This document shows positions 8,779-17,905 of a stretch of DNA of 64,000 nt, piece after piece. A program made the position numbers and the translations under genes. Numbering within the stretch: the first letter of the stretch is position 1; each line of letters starts with the position of its first letter. The notes beneath the pieces are model-generated. The model saw nothing but the letters and a program-made list of their open reading frames with translations. It made no database searches and had not been told where the DNA came from. Location of the stretch: NCBI GenBank assembly GCA_002293505.1, contig DBDI01000030.1, positions 8,684 through 72,683 of the forward strand, in the 5' to 3' direction. This DNA comes from Alistipes sp. UBA936 (GTDB lineage: Bacteria > Bacteroidota > Bacteroidia > Bacteroidales > Rikenellaceae).

Positions 8779-8786
8779 TAACTTTG
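8779..8786 (+). promoter_or_regulatory. -7 box TAACTTTG, lipoprotein 8828
   Basis: An exact TAnnTTTG match about 41 nt upstream of the ATG at 8828, preceded by the A/T-rich tract typical of these promoters. Confidence 0.6.
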
Positions 8787-8827
8787 CGGCCAAACATTAA
8801 TCAGAAATCTCAGTAAAGAACAAAGGT

Positions 8828-9664
8828 ATGAAAAAAATCATTCTCGTATTCGCAGCCGCCCTGATCGGGACGGTAGGCTGCAACAAGAACGACAACAACG
8901 GAAACGGTGTGATGCCGGCACTGATGTCGAGGGAAGAGAAAACCGGAACGCAGGTGACCCTCACGGAGTATACCTACGACGAGTATGGACAGACCACGGG
9001 CGAGACCCAAAAAGTCAACGGAGTGGTGGTCTACGAAGAGTCGGAATATGAGTGGGACGCAGCCGCCTACGAAATGACAAGCCTGAGGACATACTACACC
9101 GGAAGCGGAATACCTACCGCGACGCACAAGAGGGTGCAAACCTATTCGAAGCAGTACAATGTGTTGGTAAAGCGCGAGGTGTTTCTGATGGGAGCGGGCG
9201 GAAGCGAAACAGAACCAATCGAGTTGTGGGAGCAAACCCTCTCCGGAGAGAGAGTGTCGAGGCTCGAAACCCTGGAGGACGGAGTGAGAACAGTACAAGG
9301 ACCGTATGTGTATGACGGAACACAGGTGAACTACGATAAGGTGGTAACGTATGAGGACGGCACGGAGGAGACGTTCAAAGTGTCGGAAGCACACTACGCC
9401 GGAGGGTACAACAGGACGACTAAGAAGGGTGAAGACATTGTCGAGTATGGAGTCTATGTGCAGGGCGAGGTACTCCAATACGAGATATACAAGGACGGCG
9501 ACGCGCAGAACGGAACGCTGGTGGAAAAACTAAGCAACGTGAGAACAAGCACCACCAACGAACAAATCATACGGATGTACGACATCACCCACTACGACGA
9601 AGAGGGCAAAAACCCAGTCGTAACGACAGTGAAAGAGACCATCGTCTGGATGGTAGTTCTCTAA
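8828..9664 (+). CDS. lipoprotein of unknown function with beta-strand repeats
   Basis: 278 aa with a lipoprotein signal (MKKIILVFAAALIGTVGC, lipid Cys18). The mature part is a series of strand-turn units of the kind YTYDEYGQTTGETQKVNG and YEWDAAAYEMTSLRTYY, reminiscent of the YD/RHS-like antiparallel repeats seen in Bacteroidales surface lipoproteins (a resemblance, not a firm family call). No enzymatic motif was seen. The coding strand is purine-rich, like the rest of 8.8-15 kb. Its stop overlaps the convergent aminotransferase stop by 4 nt. Confidence 0.75.
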   Translation: MKKIILVFAAALIGTVGCNKNDNNGNGVMPALMSREEKTGTQVTLTEYTYDEYGQTTGETQKVNGVVVYEESEYEWDAAAYEMTSLRTYYTGSGIPTATHKRVQTYSKQYNVLVKREVFLMGAGGSETEPIELWEQTLSGERVSRLETLEDGVRTVQGPYVYDGTQVNYDKVVTYEDGTEETFKVSEAHYAGGYNRTTKKGEDIVEYGVYVQGEVLQYEIYKDGDAQNGTLVEKLSNVRTSTTNEQIIRMYDITHYDEEGKNPVVTTVKETIVWMVVL

Positions 9665-10860
9665 CGCAGGCGGTCGGGGTAGCTCTCGAGAGCGCGGGCG
9701 AGGATCTCCAGAGCAGCGGAGAGGTCGTCGCGGTTGAGAACGTAAGCGATACGAACCTCGTCACGACCACGAGCCGGATCGGCGTAAAATCCACTACCAG
9801 GTGCCATCATAACGGTGGCACCTTTGTATTGATAGTCGGTCAGAAGCCAGGCGCAAAAAGCATCGGCGTCGGGTACGGGAAGCCGGGCCATAGTGTAGAA
9901 AGCACCACGAGGAGAGGGAGAAAAAACGCCCGGAATGGAGTTCAGCCCGGCGATCAGCAAGTCGCGACGAGAGATGTATTCGTCGTAGATAGCCTTTATG
10001 TAGCTGTCCGGTGCGTCGGTCGAAGCAGCCGCAACCAACTGTCCAACCAAAGGAGGGCAGAGGCGCGCCTGAGCGATCTTCATAGCAGCGGCGCGAACAT
10101 CGCGGTTACGGGTGACGAGCATACCGATACGAAGCCCGCACTCGGAGTAACGTTTAGAAACAGAGTCGACCAACACTACGTTCTGCTCGCAACCGGGCAG
10201 AGTCAGCGCCGAAGTGTAAGGCTCGGGAGAGTAGGAGAACTCGCGGTAAACCTCGTCGCAAATCAAAAACAGATCGTGCTTACGAACAATCTCGGAGATT
10301 TGGTCGAGCTCCTGACGGCTATAAAGGTATCCGGTAGGGTTATTGGGATTACAAAGGAGAAGAGCGCGGGTGCGGGGAGTGATGTAACGCTCGAACTCGG
10401 CTAAGGGAGGAAGAGCGAATCCGTTGTCGATCGAGGTGGGAATGGGAACGACCTTAACCCCGGCCTGCTGGGCGAAAGAGATGTAGTTGGCGTAACCGGG
10501 CTCGGTCATCATAACCTCGTCCCCGGCATCGAGGCACGACAAAAGAGCGAACAGGATCGCCTCCGAACCGCCGGTGGTAACGATCATCTCGTCGGGAGAA
10601 ACCGAAACGCCGAAGCGGCGGTAGTAGTCGACGAACTTCTGGCGAACGGCGAGCAACCCGTCGCTGGAAGTGTATTCGAGCACGGGGCGGTCGATGGAGC
10701 GAAGAGCCTCCAAGCCGATCCGGGGAGTGCGGATGTCGGGCTGGCCGATGTTGAGGTGGTAGACCTTGACGCCCCGAGACTTGGCAGAGTCGGCCAACGG
10801 AGCGAGTTTGCGGATCGGAGAGGCGGGCAGGGCCGCGCCGCGGTGTGAGATAGAAGGCAT
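9661..10860 (-). CDS. class I/II PLP-dependent aminotransferase (AspC-like)
   Basis: 399 aa from the ATG at 10860 (MPSISHRGAALPASPIRKL); a TTG-initiated extension to 10872 is possible. Fold type I landmarks: YHLNIGQPDI near the N terminus, the cofactor-ring region CNPNNPTGYLY, LICDEVYREF with the PLP-pairing Asp, and VDSVSKRYSECGLRIG with the Schiff-base lysine. It transaminates an amino acid against 2-oxoglutarate; substrate preference (aspartate or aromatic) cannot be settled. It follows manA directly (8-nt gap). Confidence 0.9.
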   Translation of the reverse strand: MPSISHRGAALPASPIRKLAPLADSAKSRGVKVYHLNIGQPDIRTPRIGLEALRSIDRPVLEYTSSDGLLAVRQKFVDYYRRFGVSVSPDEMIVTTGGSEAILFALLSCLDAGDEVMMTEPGYANYISFAQQAGVKVVPIPTSIDNGFALPPLAEFERYITPRTRALLLCNPNNPTGYLYSRQELDQISEIVRKHDLFLICDEVYREFSYSPEPYTSALTLPGCEQNVVLVDSVSKRYSECGLRIGMLVTRNRDVRAAAMKIAQARLCPPLVGQLVAAASTDAPDSYIKAIYDEYISRRDLLIAGLNSIPGVFSPSPRGAFYTMARLPVPDADAFCAWLLTDYQYKGATVMMAPGSGFYADPARGRDEVRIAYVLNRDDLSAALEILARALESYPDRLR

Positions 10861-10868
10861 AATGGCTT

Positions 10869-11777
10869 TCAAATATATATTTCCAACAAGCGGCCGTTGC
10901 CGGAAAAGGTGACGGAGGTTTGGTCGGCGGGAATGAGAACAGTATCATCGGCCTTCAGAGAGAGCTTCCCCCCAGGTGTTTCGGCAGCAAGCTCCCCGGA
11001 AGTACAAACGTATATGGTGAACGATTCGCGAGAAGAGAGCTCGCGCTCGGAGGAGCCGGAAACGTCGAGAAGGTCGACAGTGAATTCGGAGCATTCGACG
11101 AGCAGAGCAGCCTCGCCAGCGGAAGGGTGTTGAGTCACGCGGCGAACGGGAGCGGCGAAGTCGATAGCCTCCAGAGCAAGGTCGGTGTGCAGTTCGCGAG
11201 GACGGCCTTTGGAGCCGGTGCGGCCCCAGTCGAAGATGCGGTAGTTGATGTCGCTCGTCTGCTGGACCTCCACCAGAGTGATATCGGCGCCGATGGCGTG
11301 GACAGTACCGGCGGGAATGAAGTAAGCCTCGCCCGCGCGGACGGGAATGTGGTTCAACAGAGCATCGACCTCGCCGTGGGCCAAGGCGTCGAGGTAAATC
11401 TCCTGAGTAACCCCAGGCCGGAAGCCGATCAACAACTCGGCGTCGGGTGCGGCAGAGAGGATGTACCAGAACTCGGTCTTACCCCAAGCGCGGTGGCGAG
11501 AGGCGGCAAGCTCGTCGCGAGGATGAACCTGAACGGAGAGTGTCTGGCGGGTGGAGAGAAACTTGACCAAAAGAGGAAACTCCTCACCGAAGCGAAGGTA
11601 CGTCTCGTCCCCGACCAACTCGCCCATATAGACCTCCACGGCCTCGTTCAGAGACGATCCCTTAAGGAAGCCGCCCGTGATCAGAGAGACGTCGCCCCCC
11701 AACCCCGAGACCACCCAACTTTCACTACCCCAGAGGCGCGGTTTCTCGCGCGGCCGGAACTGCAACGGATAAAGCAT
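10869..11777 (-). CDS. manA: mannose-6-phosphate isomerase, class I
   Basis: 302 aa from the ATG at 11777 (MLYPLQFRPREKPRLWGSE). Zn-site landmarks are present: VQVHPRDELA (His) and YFIPAGTVHAIGADITLVEVQQ (the conserved GTVHA with metal His). The family interconverts mannose-6-phosphate and fructose-6-phosphate, feeding GDP-mannose or fucose synthesis or glycolysis. It is a short, cupin-rich form of the type common in Bacteroidetes. The coding strand is markedly pyrimidine-rich, since the + strand at 11521-11580 is 72% purine, the opposite of most other minus-strand genes here. A TACTTTTG box lies 8 nt upstream. Confidence 0.92.
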   Translation of the reverse strand: MLYPLQFRPREKPRLWGSESWVVSGLGGDVSLITGGFLKGSSLNEAVEVYMGELVGDETYLRFGEEFPLLVKFLSTRQTLSVQVHPRDELAASRHRAWGKTEFWYILSAAPDAELLIGFRPGVTQEIYLDALAHGEVDALLNHIPVRAGEAYFIPAGTVHAIGADITLVEVQQTSDINYRIFDWGRTGSKGRPRELHTDLALEAIDFAAPVRRVTQHPSAGEAALLVECSEFTVDLLDVSGSSERELSSRESFTIYVCTSGELAAETPGGKLSLKADDTVLIPADQTSVTFSGNGRLLEIYI

Positions 11778-11785
11778 AAGTAGCA

Positions 11786-11793
11786 CAAAAGTA
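11786..11793 (-). promoter_or_regulatory. -7 box TACTTTTG, manA
   Basis: A TAnnTTTG match 8 nt before the manA ATG (leaderless or nearly so), 12 bp from the divergent box at 11806-11813. Confidence 0.55.
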
Positions 11794-11805
11794 AGAATTT
11801 TTCGC

Positions 11806-11813
11806 TATCTTTG
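11806..11813 (+). promoter_or_regulatory. -7 box TATCTTTG, yihY-DUF2520 gene
   Basis: An exact TAnnTTTG match with CAGAT between it and the ATG at 11819; leaderless start predicted. Confidence 0.65.
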
Positions 11814-11818
11814 CAGAT

Positions 11819-13504
11819 ATGATCCGCAAGATTATAGATTTTCTCACACACGGGGTGTGGCTGACCGATCCGAACAGGATCTCGGGAAAGAGCTGGTGGG
11901 CGGTGAGGCAACTGAGGGTGATCATACTGACCGCCAAAGGTTTCGGGCGGCACGACACAGCCATCAGAAGCGCAGCATTATCCTTCTTCACAATTATGTC
12001 GCTGGTGCCGATACTGGCTTTAGTTTTTGTGGTCTTCAAGGGTTTCGGGATGGAGGACTCGTTTAATGGATACCTCTACGAGATTATGCCCAAGTATCCG
12101 GAAATAGTCGACCAGATCGTGGTCTTTATCAACAACCTGCTGGGCCGGACGAAGGGCGGAATTATGGCCGTGAGTGCGTTCTTCGTGTTGATATGGGCGG
12201 TGATACAGGTCTTCGGGAATGTCGAGGGTGCGTTCAACAACATCTGGGAAGTGAAGCGATCGAGGTCCTTCGCGAGGAGATTCTCGGCATATATGGCACT
12301 GATGATTCTGGTGCCGATACTACTGCTGGCCGCCAACAGCGTCTATGTGGCGATGAGGCAAAACGTGGAGATGGTCACGGGAACATTAGGAGCGGAGATA
12401 CTGTTCGGAGTGGTGGCCGTGGCGATCGTCATTGTGATGTTCTCGGTGATATATTTCGTGCTGCCAAACACCGAGGTGAAGTACAAGAACGCACTGAAGG
12501 CGGGAATAGTGGCGGGCATCGGGTTCAGCGCATTTCAGGTGATATATGTCTTCATTCAGGGCTATCTGAGCAACTACAACGCGATCTACGGGACATTTGC
12601 GGCGATACCACTGTTCCTGCTGTGGCTGCAAATCTCGTGGCAGATACTGTTGTTCGGGGGCGAGCTGTCGTTCGCGATGCAGAACGTGGGCGAGTTCGAG
12701 AGAAGGCAGGCCGCGCTGAACAGGGCGCACAAGAGAGGAAACATATTCAAGCGAGGAAGCGAAACGCTGAGAGTGGTGGTAGTGGGAGACGGTGGAGTGG
12801 GCGAAGGGCTGGCGAGAGAGATCGCCGCAGCGCACGGGATACGGCTGGCGGGATTGTGGGCCAGAAAGCACAACACCCCGGAGCAACTACCGGCAGCGGA
12901 TCTGTACATACTGGCGGTGAGCGACGGGGCGGTGGGAGAAGTGTCGGCGAGTCTGCCGTTTGCGCCAGGAGCAGTGGTGGCGCATACAGCGGGGTGTGTT
13001 CCGATGGAAGATATCTCGAACAAGATTGTGGACAAGGCGGTGATGTATCCCTTACAGAGTTTCACGTGGGGCCACAGGATAGAGAACTTCCACGAGACGC
13101 CGTTCTTCATAGAGGGCTCGACGGGCCGGGCGCTGGAAGTGGTTCGAGAGGTGGCCGATGCGCTGAGCGACAGGGTGTCGGAGATGGATTCGGCAAAGAG
13201 GGCGCACATACATCTGGCGGGAGCGTTTGCGAACAACTTCTCGAATGCGATGCTGTCGCTGGGAGAAAAGGTCGCAGCAGATGCGGGAGAGAATTTCGAA
13301 ATACTGAAACCCATCGTGGCCGAAACCTATCACAAAGCGTTGTCGATGAGCTCGCCCAGGTATGCGCAAACGGGCGCGGCGGCGCGGGGAGATGTGACGA
13401 TTCAGAAAAAACACCTTGCGATGCTACGAGCCGACCATCCGGAATTGGTGCCGCTGTATGAATATGTGAGCGAGTTGATATGGAAAATTTCAAAGAAAAA
13501 CTGA
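11819..13504 (+). CDS. YihY/BrkB membrane protein fused to a Rossmann-DUF2520 domain
   Basis: 561 aa. Residues about 25-295 are a YihY/BrkB-family inner-membrane domain with about six hydrophobic segments and the family signatures SAALSFFTIMSLVPIL and IYGTFAAIPLFLLWLQISW. A short basic linker leads to a NAD(P)-type Rossmann segment at 318-330 (RVVVVGDGGVGEG). The rest matches Rossmann-like/DUF2520 proteins (HTAGCVPM; MYPLQSFTWG; HLAGAFANNFSNAM), normally separate about 260-aa proteins related to ProC-type dehydrogenases. No frameshift is needed, so this is a real fusion or an annotation-relevant gene merger. The last 25 nt overlap the kdsC-like gene. Leaderless start. Confidence 0.88.
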   Translation: MIRKIIDFLTHGVWLTDPNRISGKSWWAVRQLRVIILTAKGFGRHDTAIRSAALSFFTIMSLVPILALVFVVFKGFGMEDSFNGYLYEIMPKYPEIVDQIVVFINNLLGRTKGGIMAVSAFFVLIWAVIQVFGNVEGAFNNIWEVKRSRSFARRFSAYMALMILVPILLLAANSVYVAMRQNVEMVTGTLGAEILFGVVAVAIVIVMFSVIYFVLPNTEVKYKNALKAGIVAGIGFSAFQVIYVFIQGYLSNYNAIYGTFAAIPLFLLWLQISWQILLFGGELSFAMQNVGEFERRQAALNRAHKRGNIFKRGSETLRVVVVGDGGVGEGLAREIAAAHGIRLAGLWARKHNTPEQLPAADLYILAVSDGAVGEVSASLPFAPGAVVAHTAGCVPMEDISNKIVDKAVMYPLQSFTWGHRIENFHETPFFIEGSTGRALEVVREVADALSDRVSEMDSAKRAHIHLAGAFANNFSNAMLSLGEKVAADAGENFEILKPIVAETYHKALSMSSPRYAQTGAAARGDVTIQKKHLAMLRADHPELVPLYEYVSELIWKISKKN

Positions 13505-14007
13505 CCAGGGTCGAGGCGTTCGTGTTCGATGTGGACGGAGTGTTCACAGACGGAGGTATAACCCTGCTACCGGGCGACGACTTCCTGAGAATATACAACG
13601 CGCGGGACGGGTATGCGCTGACGTATGCGATAAGCGAGGGCTACAAGATATATATCATAACGGGAGGCAGGGGAGCGATGCTGAAGAGAAGATTCGAGCT
13701 ACTGAAGATCACGGAGATCTTTACCAATGTGGCGGACAAGGCGAAAGTGTTGAGGGAAGTGGTGGAGAGAGACGGGTTGAAGCTGGAGAATGTGGTCTAT
13801 ATGGGAGACGACATACCGGACCTGGATGTGATGAGGATGGTGGGACTACCGGTGTGTCCGGCAGACGCGTGTCACGAAGTGATGGAGATAGCGGCATACG
13901 TGTCGCAATACGGAGGAGGGAAAGGATGTGTGAGGGACATAATTGAACAAGTACTGAGAGCACAAGGAAAATGGCTGAAGCACACGATAGGAATGCACAC
14001 CGTGTAG
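13480..14007 (+). CDS. HAD phosphatase, KdsC family (KDO-8-phosphate phosphatase-like)
   Basis: 175 aa, the usual KdsC length. HAD motif I is FVFDVDGVFTDG (nucleophile and acid Asp), motif II is YIITGG, and motif III/IV is VVYMGDDIPDLDVM. KdsC removes phosphate from 3-deoxy-D-manno-octulosonate 8-phosphate for lipid A core synthesis. In Bacteroidales this gene commonly sits next to a DUF2520 gene, which matches the C-terminal half of the preceding fusion. It overlaps both neighbours (25 nt upstream, 37 nt downstream), so it is probably translated as part of the operon starting at 11819. Confidence 0.88.
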   Translation: MENFKEKLTRVEAFVFDVDGVFTDGGITLLPGDDFLRIYNARDGYALTYAISEGYKIYIITGGRGAMLKRRFELLKITEIFTNVADKAKVLREVVERDGLKLENVVYMGDDIPDLDVMRMVGLPVCPADACHEVMEIAAYVSQYGGGKGCVRDIIEQVLRAQGKWLKHTIGMHTV

Positions 14008-14945
14008 AGCGGGACGGGCGGCGGAGGGTGGAGGTTTTTGTGGAAGGGTACGACGATGTGGCGTTCTGGAGAGGAATATTCGACGACTTCGAGAGTCCGA
14101 GGGTGACGTTCGAAGTGGCCGTACCACCGAGGCCCGATCTGGCAAAGGGAAAGAGGGTGGTGATGGAGATGCTGCCCGAGGCCTCGCCGGAGAGGCTACT
14201 GTGTGTGGACAGCGATTTCGACTATCTGTTCAACGGAGCAACCCCGCAGAGCAAGCGACTGCTGAGTGCGGAGTATCTGTTCCATACCTATACCTACGCC
14301 TCGGAAAACTATCTGTGCTACGCCCCGTCGCTACACACAGTATGCACGAGGGCGACGAAAAATGATCGCCATATCTTCGATTTCGAGAGGTTTCTGGAGG
14401 AGTACTCGCGGATAGTCTTCCCGGCCTTCGCGTGGTATGCCTACTCGGCGATGCTGGGCGACGAGCACGTGTATAAGCTGATAGATTTCAAAAACACCGT
14501 GAGGCTAAACTATCTGGAGATCGAGAACAACGGCACTGGAACGCTACGGTGGCTGAAAGGAAATGTCGAAAAGAGGCTGCGTTCGCTGGCAACGCATCAC
14601 GAGAAGCACGTGGCGGGAGTGGAGGAGTTCAAGCTGAGGCTGGATGGGCAAGGGGTCGAGCCGGAGAATACGTATCTGTTTATGCACGGCCACACGCTAC
14701 TGGACAACGTGGTGATGCCGATGCTGAGCGCCGTGTGCGACAGGCTGAAAGTGCTGGCAGGAGACTACATAACCAACTCGGCGCAGAGGGGAGTGGCTCT
14801 GGGAAACGAGCTGAGCAACTACCGAAACTCCCTTCTGAATGTGCGAGACACGCTAATCTACAACGAAGACTACAAGGACTGTTTCCTCTACAAACGGCTA
14901 CACAACGATATCCGAAAAGTGTTGGAGGAAGCGGGGCTAAGGTAG
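13971..14945 (+). CDS. DUF4435 protein (TOPRIM-like nuclease fold)
   Basis: 324 aa. The N-terminal third has a TOPRIM-like pattern: VEVFVEGYDDVAFWR with Glu25 and LLCVDSDFDYL with Asp80, Asp82 and Asp84. The C-terminal part is helical and conserved in the family (HGHTLLDNVVMPML; AQRGVALGNELSNYRNS). DUF4435 includes AriB, the effector of the PARIS anti-phage system, and OLD-like nucleases, but no AAA ATPase partner is adjacent here. The start overlaps the KdsC gene by 37 nt; no better in-frame start was found. Base composition matches its neighbours, so it does not look recently acquired. A role outside defence is possible. Confidence 0.8.
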   Translation: MAEAHDRNAHRVERDGRRRVEVFVEGYDDVAFWRGIFDDFESPRVTFEVAVPPRPDLAKGKRVVMEMLPEASPERLLCVDSDFDYLFNGATPQSKRLLSAEYLFHTYTYASENYLCYAPSLHTVCTRATKNDRHIFDFERFLEEYSRIVFPAFAWYAYSAMLGDEHVYKLIDFKNTVRLNYLEIENNGTGTLRWLKGNVEKRLRSLATHHEKHVAGVEEFKLRLDGQGVEPENTYLFMHGHTLLDNVVMPMLSAVCDRLKVLAGDYITNSAQRGVALGNELSNYRNSLLNVRDTLIYNEDYKDCFLYKRLHNDIRKVLEEAGLR

Positions 14946-14948
14946 GGG

Positions 14949-15167
14949 CTATTTACGGAGGAGCTCGGCGGGAGGAACTTCGAGGGCCTCGGCGATCTTA
15001 CAGAGGGTCTGGAGCGTGATGCTGTTCACCTGCCCTTTCTCGATGCGGCTGACGTCGCGGCGATCCTTGTTCGCGTAGTCCGCAAGAGCCTGAATCGACC
15101 AACCACGGGCCAGTCGAAGCTCTTGAATCCTGTTGCGAACATATTTCCACTCCTCGTCGTAAGTCAT
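14949..15167 (-). CDS. small XRE-family helix-turn-helix regulator
   Basis: 72 aa, almost entirely a Cro/C1-type HTH: RIQELRLARGWSIQALADYA, then KDRRDVSRIEKGQVNSIT as the recognition helix, then LCKIAEALEVPPAELL. It carries no sensor domain. Its stop is 3 nt from the stop of the convergent DUF4435 gene. It diverges from the TonB receptor gene at 15293 with 125 bp between, so it could regulate itself or that cluster (inference). Confidence 0.85.
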   Translation of the reverse strand: MTYDEEWKYVRNRIQELRLARGWSIQALADYANKDRRDVSRIEKGQVNSITLQTLCKIAEALEVPPAELLRK

Positions 15168-15292
15168 TGCCGTACCTTATAATACGACAAAGATTGAGGA
15201 ATTATTTCGTTAGTGCGCGGGGAGAACTCCCCCGCTCTGTCGCCTTGTTTTTCGCCACCTTTGTGTGAAAATATCAAAAAAAAGTCACGCGA

Positions 15293-17905
15293 ATGCAAAA
15301 ACAGAGGACGAAATTGGTATGTTGGGCGGTTGGAGCGCGGCTGGTTTCCTTGCGGGTCGTTTTGTCGGCGGTTTTGTTTTCTTGCGTTTTCGAGGCCGAG
15401 GCGCAAACACACGACACCGAATTTTCACCCGCCGAACCGGTGTGGATGTCCGAGGAGCCGGAGTGGGAGTCCGACGAGCCTTGGCTGGAGCGGGCCGAGC
15501 TTTTCGAGCGGCGGGTCGAGCCCGAGTTTGCGCCCCAGAGCGACCGCGGGGTTTTCGTGACCCCCGCCTGGAGCCAGTCGGGGCCGTTCGAGGAGTTTGC
15601 GCGCTACCGCTTTGGCGACGTTCGATACCGCCAGCGCGGACTCGACGATCGCAGATATCGCGTTGTGCTGGCGGGTGCCGACCTGATGGATGACATTACG
15701 CAATATCCTGATTATTCGCTTATTACGTTGCTTAGGCGCGCCGGTTTATCTGTTACGCGACCTGCTGCTGTTGTCGGTGGCGTGGAAAGTTATTCGTTGC
15801 AGGCTGCGGGTGAGGGGCTGTATGTTTTGACGCGCGCGGGCGACCGATATTCACGCGGCGGGGGCGATTTGCGGCATTCCGGGGCCGGTGGGCGTGGTTG
15901 GTCGTGGACTGTCGGTGCGACGGGCGAAGCAGGTGACGACGGCCATATCAAAGGTGTGTTTACCAATGCGTTAGGTGGCGTTGCATCGCTGTCGAAGGAG
16001 TGGGCAAGTGGCGCTCGGTTGACTTTTTTCGGAGCGGGTGGCGTTTCGGAACGTGGTGCGCGAACGGCCGCAACAGAAGAGGCTTTTGCTCTGATAGGCA
16101 ATAAGTTATACAATCCGGTTTGGGGTCTTCAAGAGGGGCGTGTGCGGAATTCGCGAGTGAACGGCGTGCGGCAGTTTTTCGGCGCGGTGGAGTTTTCGGT
16201 GCCGCTGGGAAGTTTTGCCGCTGCCGAGGGCGTTGCCGGAGGTATTGGTCGCGAACGAATGCTTTATGTTTCAGTTGCTTACCGTCGTGCTCGTGGAGGT
16301 CGTTCGCGGCTCGCTTGGATGGACACGCACTCGCCGATGCCAGATTATTATCGCTCGATGCCGTCGTTTTTTCCACCCGGCGCGGCGGAGGAGTTGGTCG
16401 AGGCGGCTTGGCGGTCGGGCGACGAGCGGATAACGCAGGTGAATTGGCATAACTTATACTATAACAACACTTTGGCGGCAGATGGCAGGGCGACATATCT
16501 GGTCGAAGAGCAGGTCGAGCAGGCGAACGACGTGCATCTTGCAGCAACGGTTAATGCTCAGATTGACAGCGAGTTGTCGTTAGCTTATGGTGTACGGGTA
16601 GGGGTGGAGAGTTCGCGGTTTTTCAAGGAGGCGGCCGATCTACTTGGTGCTCAGTGGCTTCCGAATATTGATCAGTATGCCGACGACCCGACCGACGGGG
16701 AGTATCACGCTGAGCCGCCGAACGAAAATGATCTGAGGAATCCGGGGCGGCAAGTAGCTGTGGGTAAGCGGTTTGGATACGATTATGCGTTTACGCGACT
16801 GCGACCTTCGGTTTTCGGATCATTGCATTGGAACAGAGCGACATACGGGCTTGTTGCGGAGGCTTCGCTGACTTATGCGCGGATGCAGCGCGAGGGGTTC
16901 TACGAGAAGGAACTTTTTCCGGGCGACGCGGCGGAGGGGCTCGGCGGGTCGTTCGGGCGCTCGCCGGCGGTCGAATTTACGACTTTTTCAGCCTCATTGT
17001 CAGCGTATTGGAGTCCAAGTGTGCGCCATTCTCTGTCCGTTTCCGCACTTGCCGCGACCGAGGCGCCGCGGATGGCAGATATGTTCCTGTCTCCAGAGCA
17101 AAACAGTCTTATGGTCAGCGATTTGACCCCGTCAGGGCTCTTTGGAGCGGAGGCTGCGTGGGTGTGGACGGGCGAAGGGGCGAGGCTGCGTGCGGCGGCT
17201 TTTGTTAACGCACAAACGTCTGAAACACAAGTGTATCGCTATTATGACGACCTTGCGGGCGCGTTTTCCGATATGGTCGTTCGGGGCGTCAATCGTCTCG
17301 CGATGGGGGTCGAATTGGGGGCCGAGGTGAGACTTGCGAGGCCGCTGACCCTTGCTATGGGTGCCTCTGTGGGCGATTTTCGGTACAATTCGGAGCCGCG
17401 AGCCACGATTTTCGACGACGCAACGGGCCGCCTGATTTCCGACGACATCGTTTGCTACGTGAGCGGGCTGAGGACCGGGCCACCGCAAACCGTGCTCGGG
17501 ACGAAACTCGAATATTATGATCGAAAGTATTGGCGCATAACGCTTTACGGCGAGTGGCTCGGGCGGCGCCACGTAGAGATAAATCCGCTCTACCACTCGT
17601 CGCGAATCGTGGGAATCAATGCCGCGCCCGAAGTGATGGCCCTGTTTACGGGTCAGGAGCGGTTGCCCGACGCGTTTACGCTCGGAGCCTCAGTATCAAA
17701 AGGTTGGGTGTTGAGACGCGGATATCTGCGGATTGTCGGTTCGGCGCGTAATTTGTTATCAACCAGTATAATACACTCAGGATACGAGCAGATGAGAATC
17801 CGGCGCCTCGGCAGCGGGTCGGAGCGGACATTGGTGCCGTTTCCGTCGAAATATTTGTGGAGCTATCCGATGACGTGGAATGTTACTGTAAGTTATAGAT
17901 TATGA
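15293..17905 (+). CDS. TonB-dependent receptor (DUF5689-associated type)
   Basis: 870 aa with a long signal peptide (cleavage near EAEA|Q, residue 38). The N-terminal region retains a plug-like stretch (VRYRQRGLDDRRYRVVLAGADLMDD) but no carboxypeptidase-like domain and little upstream plug. The remainder is a chain of about 20 amphipathic strands ending MTWNVTVSYRL with a terminal aromatic-Arg-Leu as in outer-membrane barrels. The next two genes are DUF5689 lipoproteins that probably act as surface substrate-binding partners. Substrate unknown. The coding strand is G/T-rich, unlike the flanking blocks. Only an imperfect promoter box (CACCTTTG, 15256-15263) is seen. Confidence 0.85.
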   Translation: MQKQRTKLVCWAVGARLVSLRVVLSAVLFSCVFEAEAQTHDTEFSPAEPVWMSEEPEWESDEPWLERAELFERRVEPEFAPQSDRGVFVTPAWSQSGPFEEFARYRFGDVRYRQRGLDDRRYRVVLAGADLMDDITQYPDYSLITLLRRAGLSVTRPAAVVGGVESYSLQAAGEGLYVLTRAGDRYSRGGGDLRHSGAGGRGWSWTVGATGEAGDDGHIKGVFTNALGGVASLSKEWASGARLTFFGAGGVSERGARTAATEEAFALIGNKLYNPVWGLQEGRVRNSRVNGVRQFFGAVEFSVPLGSFAAAEGVAGGIGRERMLYVSVAYRRARGGRSRLAWMDTHSPMPDYYRSMPSFFPPGAAEELVEAAWRSGDERITQVNWHNLYYNNTLAADGRATYLVEEQVEQANDVHLAATVNAQIDSELSLAYGVRVGVESSRFFKEAADLLGAQWLPNIDQYADDPTDGEYHAEPPNENDLRNPGRQVAVGKRFGYDYAFTRLRPSVFGSLHWNRATYGLVAEASLTYARMQREGFYEKELFPGDAAEGLGGSFGRSPAVEFTTFSASLSAYWSPSVRHSLSVSALAATEAPRMADMFLSPEQNSLMVSDLTPSGLFGAEAAWVWTGEGARLRAAAFVNAQTSETQVYRYYDDLAGAFSDMVVRGVNRLAMGVELGAEVRLARPLTLAMGASVGDFRYNSEPRATIFDDATGRLISDDIVCYVSGLRTGPPQTVLGTKLEYYDRKYWRITLYGEWLGRRHVEINPLYHSSRIVGINAAPEVMALFTGQERLPDAFTLGASVSKGWVLRRGYLRIVGSARNLLSTSIIHSGYEQMRIRRLGSGSERTLVPFPSKYLWSYPMTWNVTVSYRL

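Noticed and set aside
12193..13461. 422-codon frame overlapping the YihY-DUF2520 gene in another frame
   Set aside because: Gly/Arg-rich translation typical of a frame-shifted reading of purine-rich coding sequence; no start context and no homology pattern.
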